A DNA stretch of 64,000 nt, taken from the NCBI RefSeq assembly GCF_947507565.1, contig NC_089190.1, positions 1,178,001 through 1,242,000 of the forward strand. Reading direction: 5' to 3'. This document shows, in pieces, positions 46,813 through 58,100 of the stretch; positions within the stretch are counted from its first letter, which is position 1, and each line of letters opens with the position of its first letter. Below the pieces are notes generated by a model. It searched no databases. It saw only the letters and a list, made by a program, of their open reading frames with translations, and had not been told where the DNA came from. A program made the translations under genes and the position numbers. Origin of the DNA: Oscarella lobularis. Taxonomy: Eukaryota > Porifera > Homoscleromorpha > Homosclerophorida > Oscarellidae.

Positions 46813-47833
46813 GCCCAAATCCGTGGAAAATCAAATTATATTAATTAGATAGTTTCATACCGTTTGATTTTGATCCCGTCGTCGCCTGAATGGCCCATAC
46901 GATAGAAAGGGCGGGGTAGAGAGGACGTTCAAATTTTTGGGGAGCCCCTTTCGTCGCGAGCCAAGAAACTCTTTCCTGCTGTGGCAGCTTTGTTTCGTTG
47001 ATGTCTCGTTGAGCGTTTCAAGTCAGAACGCCGTCCGTGCGAAGTTCTCTGCCGGCGCGAGGCCCGCTCGTTTCTGCGATCGTCTTCCTTGCGCCTTTGA
47101 GCTTGTTTTTCGCATCGGTGCGCATCTGTGTCAGTCGCTGATAGCGCTCTACGTCGCTCGATCAAGTCTGCGAGCGGAAAGAACGCACGTGGTGGGAAAA
47201 AACGAACAGCGACTGTTATACGGGCACTGAGGCGGCAGAATCGAATAACATGCAGAAACAGTCGATCGAAGCATGGTCTAAAGTAAAAAAAGACCCGATA
47301 AAGCGAACGAAAATCAAAAGCCACGAGGAGCCGCCATTGTTTAGGCGCCAAAATCAACGACTCTACGTCGCCGTAAAGACACGTGGAAATTGGCGCGAGT
47401 TTTCTATAGGCCAATCAACGATCCGTTGCCTAGGCAAAGTACAGCACTCTCGCCTTTGAATCGGATGTTGCATCAGCATTGCATCATGCGCGGTATAAAG
47501 CACTGCGCGCAGCGCACAGCTTCAGTTCTGGCTAGGTGGGGAAAGCCTAAAGGGCGGAACCCTGGAAGTCGTCGGCGTTGGGAAAGCCTCAATCATGTCA
47601 ACATCAAACGTGCTCAGCCGGTTGCCAATCCTTGCTGAAGCTGTAAGGTGCAGTGGATGAGCGTCGCGCGAGTTCTTCTCGTGGCGCGCGATTGGCACTG
47701 GGAATGTCATAAAAGGTCCGTTGGATTTCATATATTGAGAAAAACAGTATAAGAGAAGAACAGAGAGACAGGGAACAACAGCAAAGGACGAAAAACAACA
47801 ACAGCTAAAACATAAATACATACAAGGGAGGGG
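46813..47833. other. Gene-poor block between direct repeats, left part
   Basis: About 1 kb without a supportable gene. Open frames on both strands are arginine- or serine-rich and look like chance. It probably belongs with the retroelement remnant to its right. Confidence 0.4.
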
Positions 47834-48163
47834 TTAATGGGTATTGGAATTGCAGCGTGTGCTAGCCACCGCCGCAAGACTAAGGGAGGCTGTCTGACTA
47901 GGCAAGATCTTCTTAACCTTGTTGATAACGATTCTGGCATTTTGTCGTTGTAGGACGGACGAGATTCGGTTGCGCCAGTAATGGGCGAACGCAGATCGGT
48001 CCTCCAAGAAATCGACCGAAGGGCGGCGTCCAATGTCGCGGAAAAGCTCAATCGCCTTCTCGCTCCACCTGCCAAACGCCTCAGCAACCACTGGTTGGAA
48101 TAGATAGCCAAGAGTTGGATGGCTTGGGTCGCGAAGTCTGGCGTCCGCGTTATACCGAGTTGG
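47834..48163 (-). mobile_element. Retroelement remnant (C-terminal end of a reverse-transcriptase polyprotein)
   Basis: The frame reads TPTRYNADARLRDPSHPTLG, then QPVVAEAFGRWSEKAIELF, then FAHYWRNRISSVLQRQNAR, then a stop at 47834. This pattern, PVV-E-FG-W followed later by WR-RIS-LQR-NA, is one I associate with the C-terminus of non-LTR retrotransposon proteins found in many invertebrate genomes. No reverse-transcriptase core precedes it; stops begin immediately upstream. It is therefore a truncated, dead fragment. The family name is left open. Confidence 0.5.
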
Positions 48164-48606
48164 CGTCAGGCTCAGATCAGTTCACTTTCCCGCCAAAGAA
48201 ACGTGTGGGGGGCCCAGTGTCTCGTGGCTGTTTCTCACTCGGCTTAGTGACCTATAGCCTAAGATGACCTGACTTCCCAGACCAAAATCAAAGCACGTAC
48301 AAGTTGACCTCTGATTGTGTGTGGACTCGCGTTCGGCGCCTTCTCTCAACCCGGTAGTCCCGCTTCCTCTCAAGCGAAGGACTATGGCCCCATGGGTCGC
48401 GGTGCAACGAGGTCGGGGGGACGGTGTGGGAGAGCCGTTCTCGATCCTAGGCCGCACCGTCGTGGTTTGAGCCTATGATGCTACGGCTCGCTCTCAAACA
48501 TTTTTGGGCTACCATGCGTTCGAACCTCCACGCGGTGTAGCCTGGATTACGCCAATACGAACGCAGGACAACAAGGTACGTACGCGGGCAGATCGAACAG
48601 AGACTA

Positions 48607-48826
48607 TTCTTTCTTTTTTTAGGTACTCGGGCTCGAAGAAAAGCGTCGATCGCGCGATCGAACAGTGTCACGCGTTTTTTTCTTGTTTTTAGGTACTTCG
48701 TTCAAGGAAAAGCGTCGATATCTCGCGATGGAGCAACGGTCGGCGTATTTTCTTGCTTTTTACGCTAATCGTTCGAGGAAAAGTGCGATCGAACAGCGTC
48801 AGCGTTTTTTTTTCGACACGCTGACG
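48607..48826 (+). repeat. Minisatellite A, about three units of 60-75 bp
   Basis: Diverged units share the core ttc-gaggaaaagcgtcgat, a gatcgaacag-gtcacgcg-type segment and a T-run. They lie side by side and are the probable cause of the short frames in this stretch. Confidence 0.65.
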
Positions 48827-48840
48827 CGAGAAAGAAGACT

Positions 48841-49022
48841 GCATGATATTTGGGCGTTCGTTTTGTGATTGCATGCACGTGCAAAGCGTTTTTTGTCTTC
48901 GTTGATCGTCTAATCCAACGCACGCGTTCGCTTAGAACACTGCATGATATTTGGGCGTTCGTTTGTGATTGCATGCACGTGCAAAGCGTTTTTTGTCGTC
49001 TAATCCAACGCACGTTCGCTCG
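48841..49022 (+). repeat. Minisatellite B, two units of about 101 and 80 bp
   Basis: Copies start at 48841 and 48942 with gcatgatatttgggcgttcg, then gtgattgcatgcacgtgcaa, then agcgttttttgtc and taatccaacgcacg. They are almost identical except for a short deletion in the second, so the duplication is recent. Confidence 0.85.
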
Positions 49023-49071
49023 TTTCAGAAAGAAGTAGCTGCAACCCCGTATGCGACCTTTGTACATATAA

Positions 49072-49144
49072 ACTGGTTTGTTTTCTGTGTTTGGGAAAGT
49101 ACATAAATATAGGGGCAACAAAAAATTTTTTATCAAACGCTATC
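49072..49144 (+). repeat. Direct repeat, right copy
   Basis: Matches 46742-46812 (actggtttgttttctgtg through caaacgctatc), with small differences in the A/T run. It lies just beyond the stop of the PTB-SH2 gene. Confidence 0.8.
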
Positions 49145-49174
49145 ATACTCCATATCACCCCCAAAACGCTTTTC

Positions 49175-50853
49175 TTACATGGCCATTGCATCCAGATCGA
49201 CCATCATCTTATCAAAGAACTTTCCGTAGTCAGGATCATTGGGTTTCAGCTCGTCTTCGAGACCCTCCTCGTTCGCTGCGAAGACGGGATTCGACGAATG
49301 GAGATGCAGACGACACGGCAGCCCGTCCGCATTCAATGAATAATGATTGATTAGCGACGTCAGATCAGGAAAGAATTTACCAGTGAGCCCCTAATAAATA
49401 GAAATGCAATTGAATAGGCTTGGCAGTAGAGCAGGCATCACCCTAAGATTGAGTCCAGCGGGTGTGGCCTCTATGAGAAAATTCCCTATATGGCCAGTTG
49501 GATTGCGAGCGTCTGGTGGACACTTGAGCGACAGAACGTGATTTCCCGGCTGGCTCTGACTGTCTCGAACCAAGAAAGCTCCCTCGCTTTCTTGCTCAAG
49601 AATTTGCATGGTAATTTCCCTAAAGTGACGATAGAAAAAAATAATAATACTCCACACTTGAAGTGCTCGTTACCTGGGTAAGCCAGCCTGATACCAAGAC
49701 GCCGTCAGCAAAGTCGATTCGTTTGATTCGTGATATGACGGGGGCACAGCAGCAGTACTAAGAAGATCCAAACGTTACTTCTTATACGTGATAAGACAGT
49801 CGCTTCACGTTGGCTGCGGTTGGTACTGCGCTTGCTGTGGTACAGACAGGTGCGGTCGAGGCAGTGGGTGCTGTTGCTTCTGCTGCTTAGGTTGCTGCTG
49901 TTGTTGAGGCGGCTCGGCCGAGTGAGCATGACGAGGTACGACTGGAGTGACCGGCATCTATGAAACCTCTATATTATTACACTATCCAATTTCCTCCACG
50001 ACTTCGTTTCACCTGGGGCGTTTCTCTTTTCTTTCCCGACTTCTTCTGTTTTCTCAACGTCATCTCAGCGTAGGCGGCCTTGAAATGGTCGCCGATTTTC
50101 GCATTTAAATTCTGAGCCTAGTAAAAGTACGAAGAGGAGGATAAAATCGTTTCTTTTTCTACTCCTTCTTCTTCTTCCTACAATTTCCTTCTTGTCAGCT
50201 TTTACGACGTGGCAATAGCTCGGTGCGTCGGTGCCGCCGGGATTCTTCGCGACAAACGCAAAATAGTGCCTCTCGACGAAAACAGTCGTGTACGAGATAC
50301 GACACAAAGCGTGGGCCATGTACACAGTCTAGAAAACACTGACGTTTTACCTTTTCCAAAAAAAAAACTTAGATCACCTTCTCGTCTTCGCTTAGAATCT
50401 TAACTCCCTCTTCTTGTACGACGGCAATAACCGTTTTCATTTTTTTAGGCTCCTGAATACGACGAGTTCAATGGATTTCCGGATAAAATTCACAGGCTCA
50501 CCGAGAGTTTGCCGAGGTTTTCTCGTACGATTCCAGCCTGGGCCCTACCGGAGCCCGTTTGAACGCGAAACGAAGTGATGTACTGGAAAAAAATTAAGTT
50601 ATATTCGTCTTTTTTTCCGACGTCACGCTCTCACCTTCACTTTCTTGCTGTATCCCTTCGATCGTTCGTCTTTTTCCGCTCGATGAACGACGCCCGGCTG
50701 ACGCGACGACGGTTTCGCCGCTCCGCCCTGTTGCGGCGTCGCTCCGGGCCGACCGCGCTGCCGTTTCTGCTCTTCGTAGGCCTTTCGGCGACGCTCGATC
50801 GCCTCCTTGCGCTCTTCTTCCTCCTGTTCGGCCTTCGCTTTCAGTAGATACAT
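49175..50853 (-). CDS. PTB-SH2 adaptor protein (Shc-like architecture)
   Basis: Phosphotyrosine adaptor with no catalytic domain. The start at 50853 gives a charged helix/coiled coil (MYLLKAKAEQEEEERKEAIE) and a Lys-rich segment. A PTB domain follows across exons 50640 to about 50050: KKVKYITSFRVQTGSGR, IVRENLGKLS, TVIAVVQEEGVKILSEDEK, ALCRISYTTVFVERHYFAFV and CHVVKADKKEIV, then a C-terminal helix. A Gln/Pro linker follows (about 49800-49950). The SH2 domain (49200-49690) has REITMQILEQ, the FLVRDS arginine that binds phosphotyrosine, GNHVLSLKC and a YGKFFDKMM end. PTB before SH2 is the Shc order, but the coiled-coil start and Gln-rich linker differ. Frame is open upstream to about 50913 without an ATG. 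The stop is at 49175-49177. Confidence 0.8.
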
Positions 50854-51115
50854 GCGGCGAGTCGGGCTTCGGGCTGGGCTGTTGTGAGGCTGGCCCACGG
50901 TCACGTGAGTCAAACGCGCTCAGAGAGGGGGCGTGAAAGATGAAAGGCTTTGCGCACATCGGGCAATTTCGTCGTTGATCAGGTCTAGACCAAAAGGAGG
51001 CTCTGATTTTGCCTTTGGCAGAAGAGAAGAGAGGCTGGAGCTACAGGAGAGAAGAGAGAAGAGGTCGCACCTCGCGCGCTAACCTAAACAACATTCGGGA
51101 CACATTCGCGTTTCG

Positions 51116-52046
51116 ATGGTTGAACCGAAAAAGTGCGGAGTTAAATTTAAGCCTCCGGCGTTGATTATCGACTACGTTATTGTTGCTTCCGGTTAGACAA
51201 AGTACCAACGTTGGTGGCCCTTTGGGGTTCAAAGCTGGTTTCTGCAGGAAAACTCCGCAGAAGAACGATTCCGATTCCAGATTTTGACGCCTCTACCGCG
51301 TAAGTTCTGGAAAGTGCATCTCTGATAGAAATAACGCAATTTTGCAGAGTGAAACAGTGCGCACAAAGTCTAAAGGGTTCAAAGCATTCGAAATACCTCG
51401 AAAAGATTTCTTACAGTCAAGTAAGCAACGAGATGCTATGTGCCGCATTTCACTTTGAAGAAAGACGGCACATGTAGAAAAAAAAGAGGGAAAAAACGCA
51501 TTGCCGTGATTGGGAGTCGAACCCAAATCGCTACGATCCTAACACTTAACACTTGTGCCCACAACGTAGAGTCTTAACCGCTGGACCATCACGGCTAACT
51601 GATAAACGACCACGATCTTTCCTTATAAGCCAAAGTCCATAAAATTTAATTATTGTTGACCCGGAAACATCTCGCGTTTACAGTAGAGACCTAAAGTGAC
51701 TACCAAGTACCTTTTCGCGCAGCTCGAACGTCTTCTCACTCGGATTCAATCGTCAAACGATCCGCCGGCAGCGCGACGGTTGGATCGAGGCGAAACGGAA
51801 GGTGGATCGCCGTCGCCAGATGAAGAAAACGGAGCTGCTTTCACTGACGATCTCGATTTGAATAAGGCAACCGACGAGGAACTAGAGACGGTCAAAGCGC
51901 ACATGAACAAAACGTTCGAAGCGAATCGGAAGTTGCCCGGCGACGAGGGATATGAGTATGATGTGGAGATCGATTTCGATAAGGGGGACAAGATCGAGTC
52001 TGGATGGGACGAAGGAAACGACAGCAACGAGGATGACGAATTTTAG
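51116..52046 (+). CDS. CEP19: Centrosomal protein CEP19
   Basis: Centriole/ciliary-base protein which, with RABL2 and CEP350/FOP in vertebrates, controls entry of intraflagellar transport complexes. Exons by eye: 51116-51175 (MVEPKKCGVKFKPPALIIDY), 51248-51299 (ENSAEERFRFQILTPLP), 51350-51420 (KQCAQSLKGSKHSKYLEKI) and 51723-52046. The last starts LERLLTRIQSS and carries DLNKATDEELETVKAHM, YEYDVEIDFDKGD and ESGWDEG, ending DDEF. These match human CEP19 (KKCGIRFQPPA...DLNKLDDKEL...VYDIEVEF...GWD...DEF). The third intron (51421-51722) is long for this genome and holds a tRNA gene on the other strand. Convergent with MTOR. Confidence 0.92.
51491..51496 (-). terminator. Pol III terminator (T6) of the tRNA-His gene
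   Basis: Six A on the plus strand, so TTTTTT on the tRNA strand, begin six bases beyond the acceptor end. Confidence 0.75.
51503..51595 (-). tRNA. tRNA-His(GTG) with a 22-nt intron
   Basis: Read on the minus strand, the acceptor stem GCCGTGA/TCACGGC is perfect. The D-arm GTC...GAC has loop CAGCGGTTAA, and the T-arm TTGGG-TTCGACT-CCCAA is perfect. The anticodon stem CTACG/CGTAG encloses TTGTGG, the intron, then T. The anticodon is GTG, and sequence and size match animal tRNA-His. The 22-nt intron sits in the canonical place after base 37, and its CACAA can pair with the anticodon region TTGTG, as in pre-tRNAs. A T6 terminator follows. It is nested antisense in intron 3 of CEP19. Confidence 0.9.
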
Positions 52047-52119
52047 TTGTACATTGTAAGGGGGGGCAGGGCTTGACGTTAAATTCAATTAGCGGTTGTA
52101 GTTTAAAGTCTTCGAGTTT

Positions 52120-55100
52120 TTACCAGAATGGGCACCTAAAAAATTTCCAAATGATCACAGGTTAAAGAAACGAATATTTGTAGACGTTACCATCCTATGT
52201 AGCATTGGCAGAGATTTTCGTTCGATTGCGCTTGCCTTATTAGTTGGTCGACTTGTTCTTGCACAGTGTTCCATTCGTCGGGAGAGAAATCGCGACCTAG
52301 AAGGCAATGTAGCATAATAGCGAGACGGAAAAAGAAACGGATCGTTCTACCGGTCAATTTGTCCTGAACTCTGCTGATAATCTTCAAAGCCTTCTTGTTT
52401 AGAACTTCCGTCTTCAAGGAGCCGTCGTCAGCTAAACGAGTAGAAGGATTAATTAATCCTACATTGACGATCTTACGATCTGCTATATACCTCCTACTGC
52501 GTGGTCGCCACTCGCTACTGGCTTTCGCGATGATGGTACGGCCTGCTCTTCGCTTTCGCCGAGCATGTCTAAACAAATGCACGTAAAATGCATAGCTCTC
52601 TCGGCTTGTTCAGTGTACCTCCACTGTCACTTTGCCGACTGGGAGGACTATCTTTTTCTCGCTTTCCCTTCGGAGCGGCTATAGGGCAGCAAGTGAATGC
52701 AAACGAGGTATTGAATCACGAGTTCTTACCGTCGACTAAGCGCCAGTTTAGGAGGGGATCGTAGACAAAGGCTTCGAGCACAGCCATCAAACTTTCTTTG
52801 TTTTCTCGCAGAACAGTCATCACGTGGTGACAAGTCATTCTAAAATTGCCCTCGATACCGGTAACCTTGCAGAACAGAAATCAGAAGGAAGGCATGGAGA
52901 CGTAAGCGCAACTGACCTCCATCGCCTTGACCAACATTCGCGTCAAGCGAAATGGAATCTTCTCGGGAAATTTTTCTCTCGTCATGGCAACCTAAACAGA
53001 AAATTAAAGCCTTTCCAACTGGGCGTAAAATAGAAGACGTTACCTCAAAACAATCTCCAAAATCGATGTGAACAATGTGACCAGTAAGGCGATCAAGCAT
53101 CAAGTTCGACGGGTGTCTAGGAACGCACAGCCTGCCCAGACCGCCCAAAGAGCCCCAACAAAGCCTACCTGTCTCCTAGACCAAGAACGTAGCCGACCAT
53201 AGACATTACGGCCAGCGAACGCGTGTAATTCGTTCTCCGATCGAACCAAACCTAAGCAGATGGTACCACCTTCGTCGCGGCAAGTGGAGAGCATACTGAC
53301 TTCAGAACTGGGGCTCTTTAACCAGAGCAGCTTCGCCAAGTCGTCGCCAGGAGTCGTCTTCAGAGCATTCTCAAACACTTCGACCTTTTGCATCAGAGTC
53401 AGGTGGTCGTAGTCGGGAGACATCTGGATAAAAGGATATTCATACGGTTACAGTATGTTCAAAATACTATGCATACTATAAGGAGCCATGATCTTACCTT
53501 CAACATGCTGCGATGTTCAACATTGAGAAGGATTTTGCACTTTTCTCGATAATCTCGAATGAGTGCGTGCAACGTATCGCAATGAGGAACCCAGCCAATC
53601 AGACCCGAATTCGTTGACAGAGGAATGACGCTATAACGCTGAATCCTAACGAAAGAAAACGTAAAACTCCTGCTATCCCCTAAATGAGAGTGCCTACCCC
53701 AAGTGTCTCTTGAAAGTGATGGGGTTGTTGCTGAGAAGCGTATTCACCAGGCCAAAGAGTTGCATAACGCGTTCGTCCTGACGCAAATCTTCGTGTCCTT
53801 TGAGCAGGAAAGTGAAATCCTTGCCATTGCTCCCTAGAAGAAAGAGACAATGATTTCCAGCTCGGATGCACGCAAACGTTTACCTGTGATAGTGAGCTTT
53901 CGAGGGCGCTGCTTTGATGTAATGACTTGCAACGCCGATGAGCATTTCTGGATGCGAATGATGGGTTGATTGGGTTCGTAGGAGCCTGGCACAGCCGCCT
54001 CCAAGTCGCAGCATTTCAACAACTGAGGAGAGACGTACTGAAGCTCCAAAGACGTGAGCTAGAGAACAAACGATACCCTACTACTTTCTTCTATACATGA
54101 TCTGGTACCTGTGGAAGCTGCTTTGATATTCGACGAAAAACTGTATAATACAAATCCCACGCCTGATTCAAATCTTTCAGATTCTGAGATCGCTTGTATT
54201 TCTTGCACCATTCGTGAGCCTCGGCCAAATCCCTCCCATAGGCCTTGAGCAAAGGAAAAACACCGTGAACACAGAACCTCTCTCATCGCATATCAACTTT
54301 CCTATACCTGTTGAAAAGACGATTCCTTTAGGGTCTGCGGTCCGCGTTCCATCATCGAGTGAAGCGGCTCGAGCACGGCGAACATTCCCTCCACTTTGCG
54401 CTCGCCGAAAAAGAGTCGCGACGCTTCTTCGAGACCCTCGTGCCACTGCTCGTGCCACAGGATGGCGACGCGAATCAATTCCTCGCTGACGAGACGAGCC
54501 TGCTGAACGAGCGTGTTGCTGTGCTCGCACATGTTCTGCAATATGTGATTGGCCGCCGCGCATCGCGACTGACTCGCACTCTTAGCCGCCACCGTTAGAG
54601 GATAGATCAACGCCTTCAGAAGAATCAATGACATAAACTGCCCCCAAAACATTTCTCTCCTTACCTGGGGATGGCACTTTCCAATGTCCATCAGTAGCTG
54701 ATGGATCTGCCTTCCAATAAGCTGCCTTGGCGTGTCGATGCGAGCAATGAGCTGGGGTATGACTTGAAGCCAGACGTCGATTTGTATCGTCTTGATTCCT
54801 TCGATGAGCGCTTCGTAGACGTCTTGTTGGTGACCGTAGTCGAACCACAGCGTCAAAAGCCGCAGCGTGTCCTGAAGGGAGCTTCCCTTCGACAGTGCAA
54901 TGGAGCGGAAAAATCCTTGAACAGCCGGCTTCGTGTAGAGATGAATATTAGCACTCGACTAAAAAGCCAACAAATAGAACGCTAACGATTTTTTCAAAAG
55001 TCTTTCTCATACCGTTGATAACGACACGGACTCGGCTGGAGGAGAACTGGATGTTGCTGGTGACGTCCCACTGACCGCTTCTTCGTCGGCTAACTGGTTC

Positions 55101-58100
55101 TTGTAGTGCAAAACGGCCTGGAAATTCATAACCGCCCACCTATGCCAAGCCTACGAGAGAGCCGATGCCATCTATGATCAGAAACTGGCTCTATTGAATT
55201 CCTTACCTTGTACCAATTCTTGTCATACTCCGTAGCCGATGAGTAGTAGCCGAGAACTTTTTTGATAGTCGAATCGTCCAGTGTTTTGGTGTCGGTTTGG
55301 TTCAATGCCAAGTTCCATTCGCCAAGTTTCAAGTAGCATCTGAAAAAAAAAGGTAAAATCGTTCTCGTCGTTGAACTGACTGCGGTTTCTTTCAGTCACA
55401 GACCGGGCCAAGAGGCTGTGCATGTCGTCTTTCTGAGGCGAATTGTCGACTTTCAGCACGCTCCGCGTCTGAGGATGGAGCGACTTTTCGACGAAGTTCT
55501 GAAGCTGATTCAGAGCACTTCTCTACAATCAAAAGAGACGTCCCATATGCAAGAAGTGAATCGACTCGCAGTGACCTGTTCGTCGCTATTCCACATGTGC
55601 TTCATGTAAGCAAATGCGACGTGAGGATGCTCGATGGGAATCCGTTGGTCGGGATGCTTCGACGGGTCGGAGCCAAGCAACATTATCAGCGTTTTTTGCG
55701 ATAAATTCTAGAATAATATAATAACTCTTCGCGACGGTACTCCTCCTATTCGGTTTACCAGACGACCGTTGCGTCGACACAGACTCGCGTACTTGATCCA
55801 CGTGCGTCTATCTTCGTGCGGCTCAACGACGAGCGATCGAACCTGAAGGATTCGCTGCCAATCTTCGACATTAACTTGACAACCCTATGAGATAAACACG
55901 TTACCATAATGACCAGTTGCCGTGCCTGTGCCTCACTTGAAGTCGTTCCCACCACGTCTTCTTGATACCCTCTCTCCTATCAGGACATTTCTTGTATTGA
56001 ACGATTTCCTCTAGTTCAGACAACAGCTGAACGGACACCATGGCCTTTAGCGTTAAATTAAAAGCAATAAGATTAAAATAAACATAGCCCAGCTACGGGT
56101 CGACTAAATACCCCATAAGCTCTGCTATAGCTCTCTCCGACCATTGCAGTCAGCTCAGTATCAAGCACATCTCTCGCCGCGTCAATGCACTGAGAACCAA
56201 TCGCATCGAATCACGAGGAGGAGTTCCTTTCTCCGTGCTATACCTACCTTCTGAGCTAAGACAAAGTGGTCCTGGTGAAGGGCCATCACGGCTCGATAGA
56301 AAGCGCCCTCGAGCGTGTCGCGAGGAATGAAACAAACGTACTCGTCCATGTCGTCCCACTGACCCAATCCCCACGCGGACGCCGCCGACATTCGCGCCAT
56401 TTGGCGTCGCATTTCCGGCTTTGCGCCGGCCCAGCGATCCTTGGCCAAAAAGTAGAGTTGATCCCTGAAACGAAAGCATTTCTGACAATCGTGCATCGAA
56501 TATTTTTCTTTTCTTGGCAGACCATTCTCCCAAAGCTTCGAGACAGCGCATCTTTCCCATGGCCAGTTCGATTTTCTCCGGATTCGTCATCATCTTTTTC
56601 TCGTACACGTCCAACGCTTGATCCCAGTCGTGCAGCTTCTCGTACCACGACTCTTCCATTCTCTGTTAAAGAACCCGCGTTCCTAATGAAAATCACTTCC
56701 CTTCCTTTCTCCCTATTTACCATTTCATTGCGGTGATACTTGACGGCGAAGTTGAGTACGCCGGCGGCCGCCTCCGACTGCTGCAACTTGTTATTTATTC
56801 TAAAGAAGTCGATGACAGTAAAGCGGACCGACGATGATGCAATGGAGGGGTCTTTTACTCGATGAGCGATTCCAGCGTGTCTATAGTGGGACCTTTGTGA
56901 AATTCATCCTCTTTGTAATGCAGAGCTTTGGCGTAGGCTCGACACCTGAAAGCGCAGCCGCCAAGTAATTGCGAATCTAAAGGCAGGGGCCCCTAAAAAC
57001 GCAAACAAGCAATTCCATCCAATACAAGACTTTCATCGGGCCTTCTCCCTACCCTGTCGCAGTGTTCCATGAATTCGGCGAGTCCAAGAAGAGCTTGCGT
57101 GATTTCGGGTATGTTTTGAGATCGAAGCGCCTGCTCCAGACTTCGTACGAGTTCATCCTGCTGCTGCTCGGGCAACTCGGCCCAGCACGAAACGAACGCC
57201 GCATAAAACAAGCTCCTGAAACGGGGGAGAAAAAAGGTGAACGCACGAACGATCCACACTGTCGTCTTTTTCTCTACTTTGCCAACGGGTTATAGGATCC
57301 TCCCAGCGTGTAGCACGACCTTAGTGCAGGCGAAGGCGATTCCTTCAGAAGCTCGACGCTGAATCGTCTCAGCCATTCCGTCCAGTCGTCCTTAGACACT
57401 CGACTTGACGTCACCCAAGCCTGAAGAGAATCAATCGGTATCCTCCTCTTATTCTTTTCTTTTTATTGACACTCGCCTTCTGAAGACTGACGATATTCGC
57501 GTGAAGTTTCTTCATGGCGTACGATTCAATGGCGCTCGTTTCGTCGCTGCGCTGCGTTGTTTTTCGCGGCGACTCGACGTCGTTGTCTCCGTTGACAAGC
57601 GGCTCTTTCTGCGGAATAAAACATGCCAAAAAAAACCAATCGAAGATGGGCAAACGGCCTACACTCAAAACTCTCGCAACCAGTCCTTCGAAGCGATGAT
57701 GCTGAATGTGATGCTTTTGCAACGTCTAGAAAAAGAAAGTACACTGGAGAAACGTCTGCACCGAAGAAATTCGTCGTCTTACTTTGCTCACAACTGTGTG
57801 AAAGATATCGAACTTTTTGCCGAGCTGTTGCACCAGTAACGACAGCGTTTCCATGCACGTCGATCGCAGGTCGGGAGTGTGGTCGAGCGTGCGAACGATC
57901 GGGTGAATTAGACGAGACGCGAAGTCGCGAAAGTCGACGGACGTCGTGAGAATACCGATCGTCAAAAGAGCCGCTCTAAAAAGAGATTTCCCTAGTCTTA
58001 GATCTGAGTGCACGTGTACAGACCTTCGAACAGCCATTGGAACGTCTCTAGATTCGAAGAGTTTGACAATGGGAGGCAGAATGAGATGGAGATAGTCGTC

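Noticed and set aside
46929-47414. 161-codon Arg/Phe-rich minus-strand gene
   Set aside because: Composition typical of random frames, overlapped by other frames of similar length, and located in the repeat-derived block.
48607-49022. CRISPR-like array
   Set aside because: Units are long, diverged, directly adjacent without unique spacers, and the genome is eukaryotic; these are minisatellites.
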